Part shown: piece by piece, positions 28,101-35,640 of the stretch | Layout: the number at the start of each line of letters is the position of its first letter | Numbering within the stretch: the first letter of the stretch is position 1 | Assembly: GCA_003512955.1 (NCBI GenBank) | Contig: DOTG01000038.1 | Location: forward strand, 62,001-126,000 | Reading direction: 5' to 3' | Length of the DNA stretch: 64,000 nt | Origin: Marinilabiliales bacterium | Lineage (GTDB): Bacteria > Bacteroidota > Bacteroidia > Bacteroidales > SZUA-534 | Notes under the pieces: model-generated | What the model saw: the letters and a program-made list of their open reading frames with translations, nothing else | What the model was told of the DNA's origin: nothing | Databases searched by the model: none | Made by a program: the position numbers and the translations under genes

Positions 28101-28190
28101 GTTAGCAGCGGATTGGCAACCGTTCAGTGCATGTATGCCCCCGGATTCAGCGCCCATTCGTCAGGAACAAAACTGAATATAAAACCATAA
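22173..28190 (+). CDS. Alpha-2-macroglobulin-like protein (MG2 domain family)
   Basis: A giant 2005-residue exported protein with signal anchor MITSRKLWIGSLLAATMVVL. The N-terminal ~350 residues are helical, the usual Bacteroidota extension. MG domains follow, including the MG2 signature DRAIYRPGQVVYFKGIL near residue 610. The A2M core is near residue 1240 (SETAFFYPHLYSDSSGTITF, FTVPDNLTRYKFQALAH), with an alpha/alpha toroid thioester domain after it. The thioester site reads C1463-T-D-Q1466 (ENKCTDQIF), keeping the reactive Cys and Gln but with Asp for the usual Glu. Such proteins are thought to trap proteases at the cell envelope. No penicillin-binding protein 1C gene is adjacent. Confidence 0.9.
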   Translation: MITSRKLWIGSLLAATMVVLAFSPKQNQHPELDQLWAQITEYEEQNLPKSALEVAQKIYALAMNKGLDAEAIKALMHQLKFTRQLEPNSLPTFIELFKKELNHFKAPSKQILQSMLAEMYQTYYEQHRWEINDRTPIGSTTEKPIEEWDGRKFHQTIAQYYLASLEQNEAWKGIPIQTYLSIIEEGDSPEARPTVYDFLLNRCLIYFEKADEFVQEGGEAFILNEQEAFADARTFCNIQFQVAEPNLKSQTLKLYQEWLTFRLKYEDQCEALLRADLQRLNFVNQYSSRLDKDSLYLTALNRLQTQYADSQLLAEIYYQKAEFYNTRQFYFKHQEPSTYDYRDCLKLAHTNYKLAMNLSENGRLNHVCKEKIGSIEKPELSFESEATVIPNQMFPALLTFANVDTVYVKVGQISLSDLEKNERRYNYHEYYKSLSSVAKPVHSEFMVLPVISNFRSYRTELLLKPLETGNYLISMSNHPTFDPDSGIVVFQVVQASNLAYIQHDNHGNQEFFLCNRTDGKPLANAKADVFLKGYNYRKGTDINRKISELSTDPQGRVTVTNQTKKEERGFVLQFYWKGDTLNTNNYYTYQPYRETTQTRLDWFTDRAIYRPGQVVYFKGILTGTDSKSSIPKLIKKRDFVVAIWDANGQEIKKLTVITNDYGSFSGSLIIPKGSLNGQWYLQTPFGSKNIRVEEYKRPGFQVALDSLNGAYKLDQKVQATGNATAYNGMAITSAQVKWRVTRLPKYHWWWMPMQQEQPIAFGETVTSPNGAFAFDFMAWSGKVHPKPADEFYFRIEATVTDPSGESQTTTENLVLGGRAIKLILDVPEKTDAKNPKPWSIATVNASGKKTPSKVQIRVQKLETPTKPLLERKWDRPDTLIYNTHVYEQVFEDFNFNNNNYYQLLPVVKGSAKEQTLESDGSLEYVPENFKKWEPGIYRVEFQTNDPFNNPISEVRFVTVYDPSSKKVAVPQIHWAQHQNQRLEPGSQAWLEIGTSEKVWILYQVEHNGKILHSESFPLEQTIKKLKWAVSDSLRGGFAMHVAFVYQGRLFQQIQKVEVPFNDKELKISYKTFRDKLQPGAKETWTLKLEGLKGELVAAEMLASMYDASLDQFAPNPWNLNLYPNYYYGAFWNGPDFGTDASKKISERNNYGYFYYQPGFDRLNWFQDLGANEVFFMVEDDESVPVMIRGVASKSMLKEEGLAEVVVVQNDEVDMKLKGDETDKKEKTPQLLRTNFSETAFFYPHLYSDSSGTITFNFTVPDNLTRYKFQALAHTTDLEVGLNQQEVVAQKELMVQAQAPRFVTQGDRILFPCKVQNLTNQMQEVTVSLKLSNPITGADYQLVCIDTPNSKIKVAAKQSQTLFWELQIPDTLSALQYTVTAQNQQFSDGEQKWIPVLSNKILVTETQPLWINGTDSKGFELKGLLQSPEQKNVTHHQVTLEFTANPSWYAIMALPYLMKTENKCTDQIFTNLYANQLASFVVQKNPQIGQVFEQWKSLGLERPFTSVLEQNHELKQVILSETPWVLDALNEQEQKQQLAHLFDANQMNNRLRESLYQLQNLQHDNGAWPWFDGMPDSRFVTQHLATGFGKLIQIDALTENDPEIMRMVTKAIQYLDREMVKEYHEFLKEKTTPQLDASIAQYLYMRSFFPRVEAEEESQQAQQYFLNLASTQWAKLGKYSQGMIALAFYRQGNKLVANAIVRSLREYSLQNEELGMYWSDNVSGYYWYQAPIEFQSLMLEVFHEIAPDAETENNLKKWLLKNKQTHQWHTSKATSDAVYSLLTTGSQWVAGTPRVDFSLGKETITNQQYQQQAEPFSGYLKKSWDVSRVTADMGKINVQRSGDGISWGAVYWQYFEEIGNVKTATGGLFLSKEYYKKEATQKGLQLVAISENQNLKVSDRLTIRLVIETDRDMEFVHLKDNRASAFEPTSILSGYRYQEGLGFYQVTHDCSTDFFIDYLPKGKYVLEYDLMVTHSGLVSSGLATVQCMYAPGFSAHSSGTKLNIKP

Positions 28191-28214
28191 ACAGTTGATT
28201 GAATATAAAATTAT

Positions 28215-29216
28215 CTAGGCTCTTTCTGGCAAAAGATGCAATTCTTGCTCCAAAATGGATTGGGCTTCATTCCCGTGCCGGGTTTCCATGAGTTTAGCCC
28301 TTAATTGGCCGGCTCCCGGAAACCCATTCAGGTAAATCTTAAAAAAGCGTTTAAGGATTTGGAAATTTTTATCGGTCCCCCAAAAACCGGCATACAGTTC
28401 AAGGTGTTTTTGAAGCAACATGAGCCGCTCCTCTCTGGAAACAGATGATTCGGAAGTATTAAATAGCCAGGGGTTTTTAAAGATGCCCCGCCCCACCATC
28501 ACCCCATCCAATTGGTACTGATTGATTTTGTCCATTCCTTGCATATAGGATTCAATATCACCATTTCCTATAATTTTGGTGCTGGGTGAGAGTTCGTTCC
28601 GCAACAAAACGGCTTTTCCTATCTCGTCCCAGTTGGCGGACGCTTCTGATAGTTGCTTTTGGGTGCGCCCGTGAATGGTAATCGCGGCCAATTGACAAGT
28701 GAGCAGGTGCGAAATCCATGATTCTGTAGCAATGGTGTTAAACCCGATCCGTGTTTTCACCGAAACCGGAAGCCCGGAACCCTCTTTGGTGGCCGAAATA
28801 ATCTCTTTAGCCAAATCAGGAAATTGGATGAGTGCCGAACAGGTATTTTTCTTGACCACCTTTTTTACCGGGCATCCCATATTGATGTCAACCCCATCGA
28901 ACAGGTTCAGCGATGTCAGGAATTTGGCAACGCGATAAAATTTTTCCGGCTCGTTTCCCCAGATTTGTGCCACCAATTTGGTATCTCTGTCCCTCAGAAG
29001 CTGTTGTTCCGATGCACTCACTTTTAAACGTTGGGCTACACTTTCATGCCCCCGTTCATCCAAAAGACCATCTACCGAAGTAAACTCAGTAAACAAAACA
29101 TTCAAAACCGAAGGGTCGGAAACTGAAAGCACCACTTCGCGGAAGACGGTATCGGTCACATCTTCCATGGGTGCCAGAATAAAGAAAGGAGTCCGCGATG
29201 TTTGCCAAAAATTCAT
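28215..29216 (-). CDS. tRNA-dihydrouridine synthase family protein
   Basis: FMN/NADPH enzyme that reduces uridine in the tRNA D-loop. From MNFWQTSRTPFFILAPMEDV the protein shows LAPMEDVTDTVFR, NMGCPVKKVVKKNTCSALIQ with the conserved Cys, VSVKTRIGF, ITIHGRTQKQLSEASANWDEI, IGNGDI and GVMVGRGIFKNPWLF, all Dus signatures. At about 333 residues it is normal in length. The subclass (DusC-like) is less certain. It converges with the A2M-like gene, with only 24 bases between stops. Confidence 0.9.
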   Translation of the reverse strand: MNFWQTSRTPFFILAPMEDVTDTVFREVVLSVSDPSVLNVLFTEFTSVDGLLDERGHESVAQRLKVSASEQQLLRDRDTKLVAQIWGNEPEKFYRVAKFLTSLNLFDGVDINMGCPVKKVVKKNTCSALIQFPDLAKEIISATKEGSGLPVSVKTRIGFNTIATESWISHLLTCQLAAITIHGRTQKQLSEASANWDEIGKAVLLRNELSPSTKIIGNGDIESYMQGMDKINQYQLDGVMVGRGIFKNPWLFNTSESSVSREERLMLLQKHLELYAGFWGTDKNFQILKRFFKIYLNGFPGAGQLRAKLMETRHGNEAQSILEQELHLLPERA

Positions 29217-29495
29217 ATACAAATGTCGTTTAGTGAGCAGAAAGAATATTTTAGTATCAAGTAGTCAGTATCAAGATATGAGATTGAGAGATACGAGACC
29301 AAAGACAATTAGCCAATTAGTTAATGAGCAAATTAGCATATTTTCCATTCTTCCAACCATTTAACAATTCAACTCTATTAAATCCTGTAACCATTCACTA
29401 CACTGCGGCCATTTGCAAATTCTCTGTGTTAATCTTACTTTACACTTATTGACCATAACTAAACATCATTGACTCTCCCACAAAATCTTAAACAA
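29217..29495. other. Intergenic region with low-complexity ATTAG/AATGAG-type repeats
   Basis: Holds runs such as AATTAGCCAATTAGTTAATG near 29310, similar in character to 45290-45360. It presumably includes the dus promoter. No gene was found. Confidence 0.4.
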
Positions 29496-30545
29496 CTAGG
29501 GTTTTGAAAGTGCTGCTTGCTTCAGGTTTGGACGGAGCCTGCTTTTAAATATTTTACTTTGAGCATATTTCTCATGCCTTAAAACCCGCAGTTTTCTCTG
29601 CTCTTCGAGTGGGAGTGCAATAATCGATTTGCAGTCGTTGGAGCAGCAACCTTGGTATTCGTGCCGGCAGGTAGGGCATTGAATGAATAAAAGGTGGCAA
29701 TCGTGGTTGGCACAATTGGTGTGGGTATCGCTTGGGCTACCACATTGGTGGCATCGGGCAATCACCTGTCCGTCGATAGATTCACCCAACCGTTGGTCAA
29801 ACACAAAGTTTTTACCTATAAACTTTGAAGGAATTCCATGCTGCTTTATTTCGTGGGCATAAGCAATAATGCCGCCATGCAATTGGTTCACATCGCTAAA
29901 CCCGTGGTGTTTTAAATAGGCACTGGCCTTTTCGCATCGGATTCCTCCGGTGCAATAGAGCAATATTTTTTCATCCTTCTGCTCCTTAAATTCCTCTACC
30001 ACTTTTTCAATCGCTTCGCGGAAGGTATCGGCATCAGGGCAGTAGGCATTTTCAAAACGGCCAATCTCGCTTTCGTAGTGGTTGCGCATGTCAATAACCG
30101 TGGCTTTTCCCTCGGCCACCAACCGGTGGAATTCCATAGGCTCCAGGTGTGTCCCTACATTGGTGACATCGTAAACATGATCGTTCAAACCATCGGCTAC
30201 AATCTTAGGCCTCACTTTAATGGTGAGTTTGTAAAACGACTTTCCATCGTCTTCCACAGCATATTTAATGGGCATATTTGCCAGTTCCGGCACCGAATCC
30301 AGATGATTCAGAAAAGGCTGAAGATGCTCCTCAGGAACACTCATTTGTGCATTGATGCCTTCGTGGGCAACGTAAATGCGGCCAAAACAATGCCATTGCC
30401 CCCAGGCTAAATATAGCTGATCGCGAAATTCCTGAGGCTGATTCAGGTAAACATAACGGTAAAACGACAAGGTCACCCGTTTAAACGATTCGCCTTCTAA
30501 TTCACTGATAAGCTGAACTTTGCTTTTACGATTTATTAATAACAT
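29496..30545 (-). CDS. trhO: tRNA uridine(34) hydroxylase (rhodanese-related)
   Basis: Makes 5-hydroxyuridine at position 34 of tRNA wobble anticodons. From MLLINRKSKVQ the N-terminal domain has FYRYVYL and YVAHEGINAQMSVP. The central rhodanese domain has VIDMRNHYESEIG and the active-site loop CTGGIRCEKAS. A C-terminal Cys-rich zinc-binding region follows (CHQCG, NCANHDCHLLFIQCPTC, CCSNDC). The frame is open upstream for 42 more codons, but these encode A/T-rich, unconserved sequence. The ~349-residue version matches the family, including the extended zinc domain seen in many Bacteroidota. Confidence 0.92.
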   Translation of the reverse strand: MLLINRKSKVQLISELEGESFKRVTLSFYRYVYLNQPQEFRDQLYLAWGQWHCFGRIYVAHEGINAQMSVPEEHLQPFLNHLDSVPELANMPIKYAVEDDGKSFYKLTIKVRPKIVADGLNDHVYDVTNVGTHLEPMEFHRLVAEGKATVIDMRNHYESEIGRFENAYCPDADTFREAIEKVVEEFKEQKDEKILLYCTGGIRCEKASAYLKHHGFSDVNQLHGGIIAYAHEIKQHGIPSKFIGKNFVFDQRLGESIDGQVIARCHQCGSPSDTHTNCANHDCHLLFIQCPTCRHEYQGCCSNDCKSIIALPLEEQRKLRVLRHEKYAQSKIFKSRLRPNLKQAALSKP

Positions 30546-30869
30546 ACCTAAAGCTCTTTTATTCCTGTTTAAAGGTGCAAATATATTATTTATTTGGAAA
30601 AACAAAACAACGTAGATTGTATAGCCAAGAAGATTCAATTTGAATGTACTATACATCCAATGAGTTTCCATTTGGCTATTGCATATATGTTAGATATTTT
30701 GCTAATTTGAAAAAATTATTTCATTTATAACATAACTAACGGGCTGTAAAGATAGAGTTGCCACAAGTTGCAGGCTATACGATTTATGCGATTCAAACTT
30801 GTATTGCAGTTTTATGATGGAAGATGAATTTTCCAAGCCGAACAATATCTTTCATGCAATTTCAATCAA

Positions 30870-31486
30870 GCTGGTTATTTCGATACAATTTCAAAAGCTC
30901 AGACAGGTGTTGTTTTTTTAAGTGATATTCGATTTATGTATAATTTAAAAATGGGTTTTGCCAGGATTTTTACATTCGATGAAATCTCAACTTTTAAAAC
31001 ATGTAAATATGGTGATGGCTTTTGTATTTAATTTGCCAATAAAATTTCGCATGACAAGGTCACGTCAATTTATTTAGATACTCTTTTCCCTTCAAGGTCA
31101 TTTGAAATCTACCCAGGTAATGATCAATCTCATGAAGGGGATTCTGCTTTAATGATACTATCAATTATACATATTTCGGTGGTCATTATTCCTTTCAAAC
31201 AGAGGGCATTAACTTAACGTTCAGGAGAGGTAATCAGGAATGGGGTAATTTTCCTGATTCAAGTCAAATGAAATTTTTCAACAACGATACTCTTAGCTTT
31301 TGTAAGATCAATAGAATTAACCACTACCAAGATTTCTACTATATTATCGAGGGAGAATTCAAGTTGCAAGTTTATAGTTCTGAGTATGAATATCCAAAAC
31401 TACTTGAAAACGGTTCATTCAAATTGGTGGTAGCCATACCTGAGGATGGTTTTGACTATAGCATCTTTGATTCATATTATTGGTAA
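30870..31486 (+). pseudogene. Decayed gene for an unrecognised protein
   Basis: Pieces of one coherent protein can be read. The first is NQAGYFDTISKAQTGVVFLS to KYGDGFCI, interrupted by TAA near 31030, and continues in the same frame as NKISHDKVTSIYLDTLFPSR to HEGDSAL. After a one-base shift near 31153 comes NDTINYTYFGGHYSFQTEG to DSYYW with a stop at 31486. One stop and one frameshift therefore break it. The start is also unclear, as a TGA lies in frame upstream. I recognise no family. The beta-strand-like, Tyr/Phe-rich pattern suggests an exported or surface protein. Only the last 72 codons form an intact frame. Confidence 0.55.
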
Positions 31487-31498
31487 CTACAATTACCA

Positions 31499-32077
31499 TC
31501 AATCCTCCATTCTCCTGATAGAAATTATCATCACAGGGTTCCTCAATAATTGCTGGTTACACGCCATTTGCTGAATTTTCCTTACCACTTCCATACCCTG
31601 AATTACCCGGCCAAAAGCAGCAAAGCCTTTACCATCGGGGTTTCGTTTTCCGCCAAAATCAAGTTCAGGTTGAGCGTTGATGCAGATAAAAAAATCACTT
31701 TGCGCGGAATTAGGGGTATCGCGGGCCATGCTAATGGCACCATCTACATGCATTAATCCTGTTTCTCTGGTGGTTTCGATGCAGATGGGAGCGTACCGTT
31801 TTACTTCAGGCAAATCCCCTCCCTGGATGACTTCAATTTTTATGGTTCTTCCTACTTCGTTTTCAGGAGTACAGGCTCTGAAAAAAGTGCAACTATCATA
31901 CAGTTGGTCATCGACATATCGCATAAAATTGAACACTGTCATCGGTGCTTTATCGGGATAAAGTTCCACAATGATGGTTCCGGCCTCGGTGAGCAGTTTG
32001 CAATGGATGGTGTCCGGTTTGCTTGTACACGAAGCCAGATTTACCATTAGCAACCCAATCCAAAGTATTTTTAGCAT
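31499..32077 (-). CDS. Cyclophilin-type peptidyl-prolyl isomerase lipoprotein
   Basis: A 192-residue lipoprotein (lipobox LASC after MLKILWIGLLMVN) with one cyclophilin domain: GTIIVELYPDKAPMTVFNFM, FFRACTPENE, IQGGDLPEV, GAISMARDTPNSAQSDFFIC and FAAFGRVIQGMEVV. Active-site residues (FFR and Q-S-D-FFI) are largely conserved. It acts on proline bonds of periplasmic proteins. The gene lies four bases after the stop of the upstream membrane protein gene, so the two are likely co-transcribed. Confidence 0.88.
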   Translation of the reverse strand: MLKILWIGLLMVNLASCTSKPDTIHCKLLTEAGTIIVELYPDKAPMTVFNFMRYVDDQLYDSCTFFRACTPENEVGRTIKIEVIQGGDLPEVKRYAPICIETTRETGLMHVDGAISMARDTPNSAQSDFFICINAQPELDFGGKRNPDGKGFAAFGRVIQGMEVVRKIQQMACNQQLLRNPVMIISIRRMED

Positions 32078-32081
32078 CTTT

Positions 32082-32810
32082 TTAGATCAAGGAATCTTCA
32101 ACCGGTTCCGATTCAATGGGGTGAAGAACCATGTACCGGGCCCCGCGATAAAAGAACCAGGCTCCCAGAGCCATTATGGTATGGCTGATGTCGAAATGGT
32201 TGAACCATTTATCGAAACCCCATTGATTCATAAAAACCAAAGCCGAAATGGCCGATAACCCTACCGCGAGCAAAAACCGTTTACTTCCGGAGTGCCGGGT
32301 TTTAGTGTAAATCAAAAACGAAAAACTTGAGGTAACTATAAGCAATCCGTAAGCCGAATGTACTTCAACAAAGAAAAAGTTAAGGCTGAATCCGGTAATA
32401 ATCATGAAGGTAAGCAATTCAACAATATTTAGCCTCGAAAAGAACCAACCCACCCGTTTTGGAACCAGGATTTTTGAACGCTCTATAACCGCCCGTTCCA
32501 ACATGGCAATTGAAAACATACTCACATACCATCCGGGCAGTTTCCATGGGGAAACCGGTAATGAAGTATTGGTTATTTCATTGAAGAAATACAAAAATCC
32601 ATGTCCAATTACCCCCCCTAGTAACGTTGCAATCCCCATGGTCAGGAAATAAAGCTTCAAATAATAGTGCAATTTTATTTTCTCTGAAATAGCCCGTAAC
32701 TTAAAATAGGCATAAAAACAAACTCCTGAAACCAAAAGGTCGGTAAGCACGGTAACCGGTTCATCGATACGGATATTTGCTATTACAATGCTGGTGGGTT
32801 CAAATACCAT
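32082..32810 (-). CDS. Seven-TM membrane protein of unknown function
   Basis: About 242 residues from MVFEPTSIVIANIRIDEPVT. The longer upstream frame reads through a poly-T tract and is unlikely. Seven hydrophobic helices are visible. Conserved-looking polar residues occur in helices (GGVIGHGFLYF, VEVHSAYG, NHFDISHTIMALGAWFFYRG). The last motif, with paired His, recalls CREST-type membrane hydrolases such as ceramidases, but this is a weak pattern match. It precedes the cyclophilin lipoprotein gene by four bases. Confidence 0.7.
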   Translation of the reverse strand: MVFEPTSIVIANIRIDEPVTVLTDLLVSGVCFYAYFKLRAISEKIKLHYYLKLYFLTMGIATLLGGVIGHGFLYFFNEITNTSLPVSPWKLPGWYVSMFSIAMLERAVIERSKILVPKRVGWFFSRLNIVELLTFMIITGFSLNFFFVEVHSAYGLLIVTSSFSFLIYTKTRHSGSKRFLLAVGLSAISALVFMNQWGFDKWFNHFDISHTIMALGAWFFYRGARYMVLHPIESEPVEDSLI

Positions 32811-33439
32811 TTCCCTAATTTTTTTTTGCAACAAAAGTATAATAGTATTTGAGGGTTTGCAACAAACCAATGTTAAAAATACGATAACAGTCATTTTTTT
32901 AAAATAAGGCTACCCCTAGAAACAAGTGTGGGCTGCCGGGAGGCAGCCCAAGAATTTCGCACTTGATTAATTAACCCATGAAAAAGTAACAAAATGAAGT
33001 GAAGAGTGCAGCCCAAATATAGCATATATTTTTTTATTGCATGAAATTTTTGAATGATAAAATTAAATTTCTTTTAAACAGCCAAACGTTCATAACTAGA
33101 AAAAAGTAACTCTTTATTGAATTTCAGTACAATAGCATTAAAAAAGCATTTATCGGCAGGCGGTTTTAGCAAAGAATCACAAAAAAATTAAACTAAACCT
33201 ATACGGGGTCACCTATTTTTCGCATGTAAATTCATGCAACTAGTATCAAATCAAGCATGCGTTTGCATCAATTCACCCGGTGACTCTGGTCGTGAATAAT
33301 AAGGCATTATGCCATAATCAAAAATCACCGCGTGAATATTACCCGACTTTTTATATTTGACTTGACACTAGCGTGTCAGAGGTTATATTAAAAATAGAAT
33401 ACTAAACAACTTCCATCGGAAAACTTTGAGGCAAAAAAA
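32811..33439. other. 629-bp A/T-rich intergenic region with short palindromes
   Basis: No credible gene. It holds a palindrome-like element at 33271-33297 (ATTCACCCGGTGACT... GTGAAT) related to one inside the exporter gene at 51898, and a perfect 6-bp-arm palindrome TGACACTAGCGTGTCA at 33363-33378 of unknown role. The promoter of the seven-TM/cyclophilin pair should lie at its left end. Confidence 0.5.
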
Positions 33440-33991
33440 TTACACGTAAAGCAAATACAAAATTAGTGGGACGATGAGACCTATAACAGTTAACCATGCA
33501 CCTCTTTTTGTGATGCCATGTTTCCCCTTTACCATAAACAAACCTGTAATGGCTAAAATCAGCAGCCCCACTGCATAAATATCGGCAAACCAAGTCCACA
33601 GCTTTTTGGAATGGTTATAATGTAAATAATTGAATTGATGAAAGATGGGGCGGCGTTTTAACAACTCAAGAGTTGCTTCGCCCGATTGGGTATTAACTAT
33701 GATGTTCCCTCCTTCGATGAAAATCTTCAAGCTGTTTTCATTCGGAAAATAATATTTTTTAAAAAGGTCTTTCTTCTCAATGGAGTCTAGAAACACCATA
33801 ATTTTTGATTCTTCCAGCCCCGATTGTTGGGTCAGATTAGTCTGATACACCCTTGTTTCCACAATATAGTTAGGATTCCAATCCTTAATATGATTGAGGC
33901 TGATTCCCGAAAGGGCATAAATAATTGACATCCCGAAAAACAGGTAACCTAAATCGCGATGGGTAATTCTATTGAGTTTCCGCACTTTCAT
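33440..33991 (-). CDS. PepSY-associated TM helix protein
   Basis: A 183-residue inner-membrane protein. It starts MKVRKLNRITHRDLGYLFFG, with a His just before TM1 (YLFFGMSIIYALSGISLNHI). A ~70-residue extracytoplasmic PepSY-like part follows, then FHQFNYLHYNHSKKLWTWFADIYAVGLLILAITGLFMVKGKH, which has the HxxxK and W...TGL pattern of PepSY_TM proteins, and a final TM helix. Larger relatives are ferric-siderophore reductases. This short one lacks a flavodoxin or oxidoreductase module, so its role is unclear. It may act with the Cys/His-rich lipoprotein gene upstream. Confidence 0.8.
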   Translation of the reverse strand: MKVRKLNRITHRDLGYLFFGMSIIYALSGISLNHIKDWNPNYIVETRVYQTNLTQQSGLEESKIMVFLDSIEKKDLFKKYYFPNENSLKIFIEGGNIIVNTQSGEATLELLKRRPIFHQFNYLHYNHSKKLWTWFADIYAVGLLILAITGLFMVKGKHGITKRGAWLTVIGLIVPLILYLLYV

Positions 33992-34169
33992 CTTAAGTTG
34001 TCTTTAATTTTGGATGGTATTTAAAAAAGATGTCTAAAAAGCAATAGTGAAATTCCGCGTGCTTTGATCTTTTAACTACTCAAGTCTATTAAGATTAAAC
34101 AGAGCTTGTAATAAAAAACAACCAGATTTCACAACTTCCTAAACATCTTCCTTCTATATTTGTCTTTGC

Positions 34170-34856
34170 TCAGTTTTTTCCACCACAACCTTCATGTTCT
34201 TTTTTGTCGCCACAAGGTGTTTCATCGGCTTTTCCACAAGGTACGCTTACTGCTATAGCGCTATCTGCTTTTGCATGGCTACAACAAGGTTTTTGGCTAT
34301 CCGTCTTGCATACATTAAATTTCGAAACCTCAAGGTAATAATTTGATATATAACCTTTCCCATTGGATGCAATTTCTTCTTTCCATTTGGCAATCTGTTC
34401 CAATTGTGCATGATGGTCAATACCTTTGGCATGTTCCATTTCGGCTTCACTTTTCGATGATTCCATGGCTTCTTTTACACTCTTTTCGTATTCTTCCACG
34501 TAAGCCAAATCCATTTTCGATTCAGCTACCATACCGGTCAAGCAAACAGTGCTGCCTTCCATTTCGGCATTAAAAGCACCCATACCTTCTGTAGCTTCTC
34601 CATGAATAAAATTTGAAGGAGATTCGCCCATTAGTTTTACTCTTTTACCGCCATGTTTGCAGACATGGTCAACGGTCCCACTTACAGTTAATTCTTTCCC
34701 TAAAAATTCAGGAGCTACAACTAAAAAGGAATCCACAGAAATAGCACCTGCGGCGGAAATTGAATCGGTAACCGTTGCGGTTGAAGTGTTTTTGGTATTA
34801 TTGCAGCAGGAGCCTAAACCAACTGCAACCATTAAAATAAATAGTGTTTTTTTCAT
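34170..34856 (-). CDS. Cys/His-rich lipoprotein with OB-fold-like domain
   Basis: About 228 residues from MKKTLFILMVAVGLGSCCNN, a lipoprotein signal (lipobox GSCC). The central part (FLGKELTVSGTVDHVCKHGGKRVKLMG) looks like a small OB-fold of the tRNA_anti-like/BOF type found in periplasmic proteins. A Glu/Lys-rich, likely coiled-coil segment follows. The tail is rich in metal ligands: KPCCSH, VPCGKADETPCGDKKEHEGC. The pattern suggests metal or haem handling at the envelope. No established family function is known to me. The gene lies between recR and the PepSY membrane protein, all on the minus strand. Confidence 0.75.
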   Translation of the reverse strand: MKKTLFILMVAVGLGSCCNNTKNTSTATVTDSISAAGAISVDSFLVVAPEFLGKELTVSGTVDHVCKHGGKRVKLMGESPSNFIHGEATEGMGAFNAEMEGSTVCLTGMVAESKMDLAYVEEYEKSVKEAMESSKSEAEMEHAKGIDHHAQLEQIAKWKEEIASNGKGYISNYYLEVSKFNVCKTDSQKPCCSHAKADSAIAVSVPCGKADETPCGDKKEHEGCGGKN

Positions 34857-34926
34857 AATTGGATATATTAATTTGATTTTAAAGTGCATAAGTAAGAAAA
34901 AAGTTGCTTTCATGCAAACCGCATGT

Positions 34927-35544
34927 CTATTTTCCATGGTAGGGAATCCGGTTAAGCAGTGAGCGCCCTAAAGTAATTTCATCGGCATATTCCAACTCGT
35001 CGCCCACCGAAATGCCACGGGCTAAGGTGCTTAATTGCACGGGTTGCCCCGATAATTTTCGGTAAATATAGAAACTGGTGGTATCGCCTTCCATGGTGGT
35101 GCTCAGGGCTAGGATAATTTCAGATATGGACTCTTGCTGCAAACGATCCATGAGCGAATCAATGTTCAGATCTTTTGGGCCAATACCCTCCATGGGCGAG
35201 ATTCTGCCTCCAAGAACATGATAAAGTCCTTTAAATTGCGATGTGTTTTCAATGGCAATCACCTCTTTCAACGACTCCACCACACAAATAGTGGTAGTAT
35301 CTCGGTTTGGGTTTTTGCAGATGGAACATAACTCTTCTTCGGCTATATTGTGGCATTTTTTACAGATTCTCACCCCCTGTTTCATCTCCTCAATGGCATG
35401 TGTAAATTGGAGCGTATCAGTAACAGGCTGATTGAGCAAATGCAAAACCAGCCGCAAAGCAGTCTTTTTACCGATACCCGGCAGCTTGGCAAATTCATTG
35501 ACAGCGTTTTCAAGATGCCGCGACGGAAGTTGATGTAATTCCAT
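34927..35544 (-). CDS. recR: Recombination mediator protein RecR
   Basis: A 205-residue protein of normal length. It has the N-terminal HhH region [17 protein letters not shown], the C4 zinc finger [16 protein letters not shown], and the Toprim domain [15 protein letters not shown] with [15 protein letters not shown] and [11 protein letters not shown]. It acts with RecO (and RecF) to load RecA at gaps. It is a single gene with a divergent symporter gene upstream. Confidence 0.95.
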   Translation of the reverse strand: MELHQLPSRHLENAVNEFAKLPGIGKKTALRLVLHLLNQPVTDTLQFTHAIEEMKQGVRICKKCHNIAEEELCSICKNPNRDTTTICVVESLKEVIAIENTSQFKGLYHVLGGRISPMEGIGPKDLNIDSLMDRLQQESISEIILALSTTMEGDTTSFYIYRKLSGQPVQLSTLARGISVGDELEYADEITLGRSLLNRIPYHGK

Positions 35545-35640
35545 TTTTGTTATTTAGTCCAGACCCAAAATTAATCACTTCTTTGAGTTCTAGTCCGGAA
35601 ATTTAATCAATTCCTTTAGATTTGTAAAAAATCGTTGATT

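Noticed and set aside
33363..33378. TGACAC...GTGTCA palindrome as a specific operator
   Set aside because: Only 6-base arms, a single copy and no adjacent regulator gene; too weak to assign.
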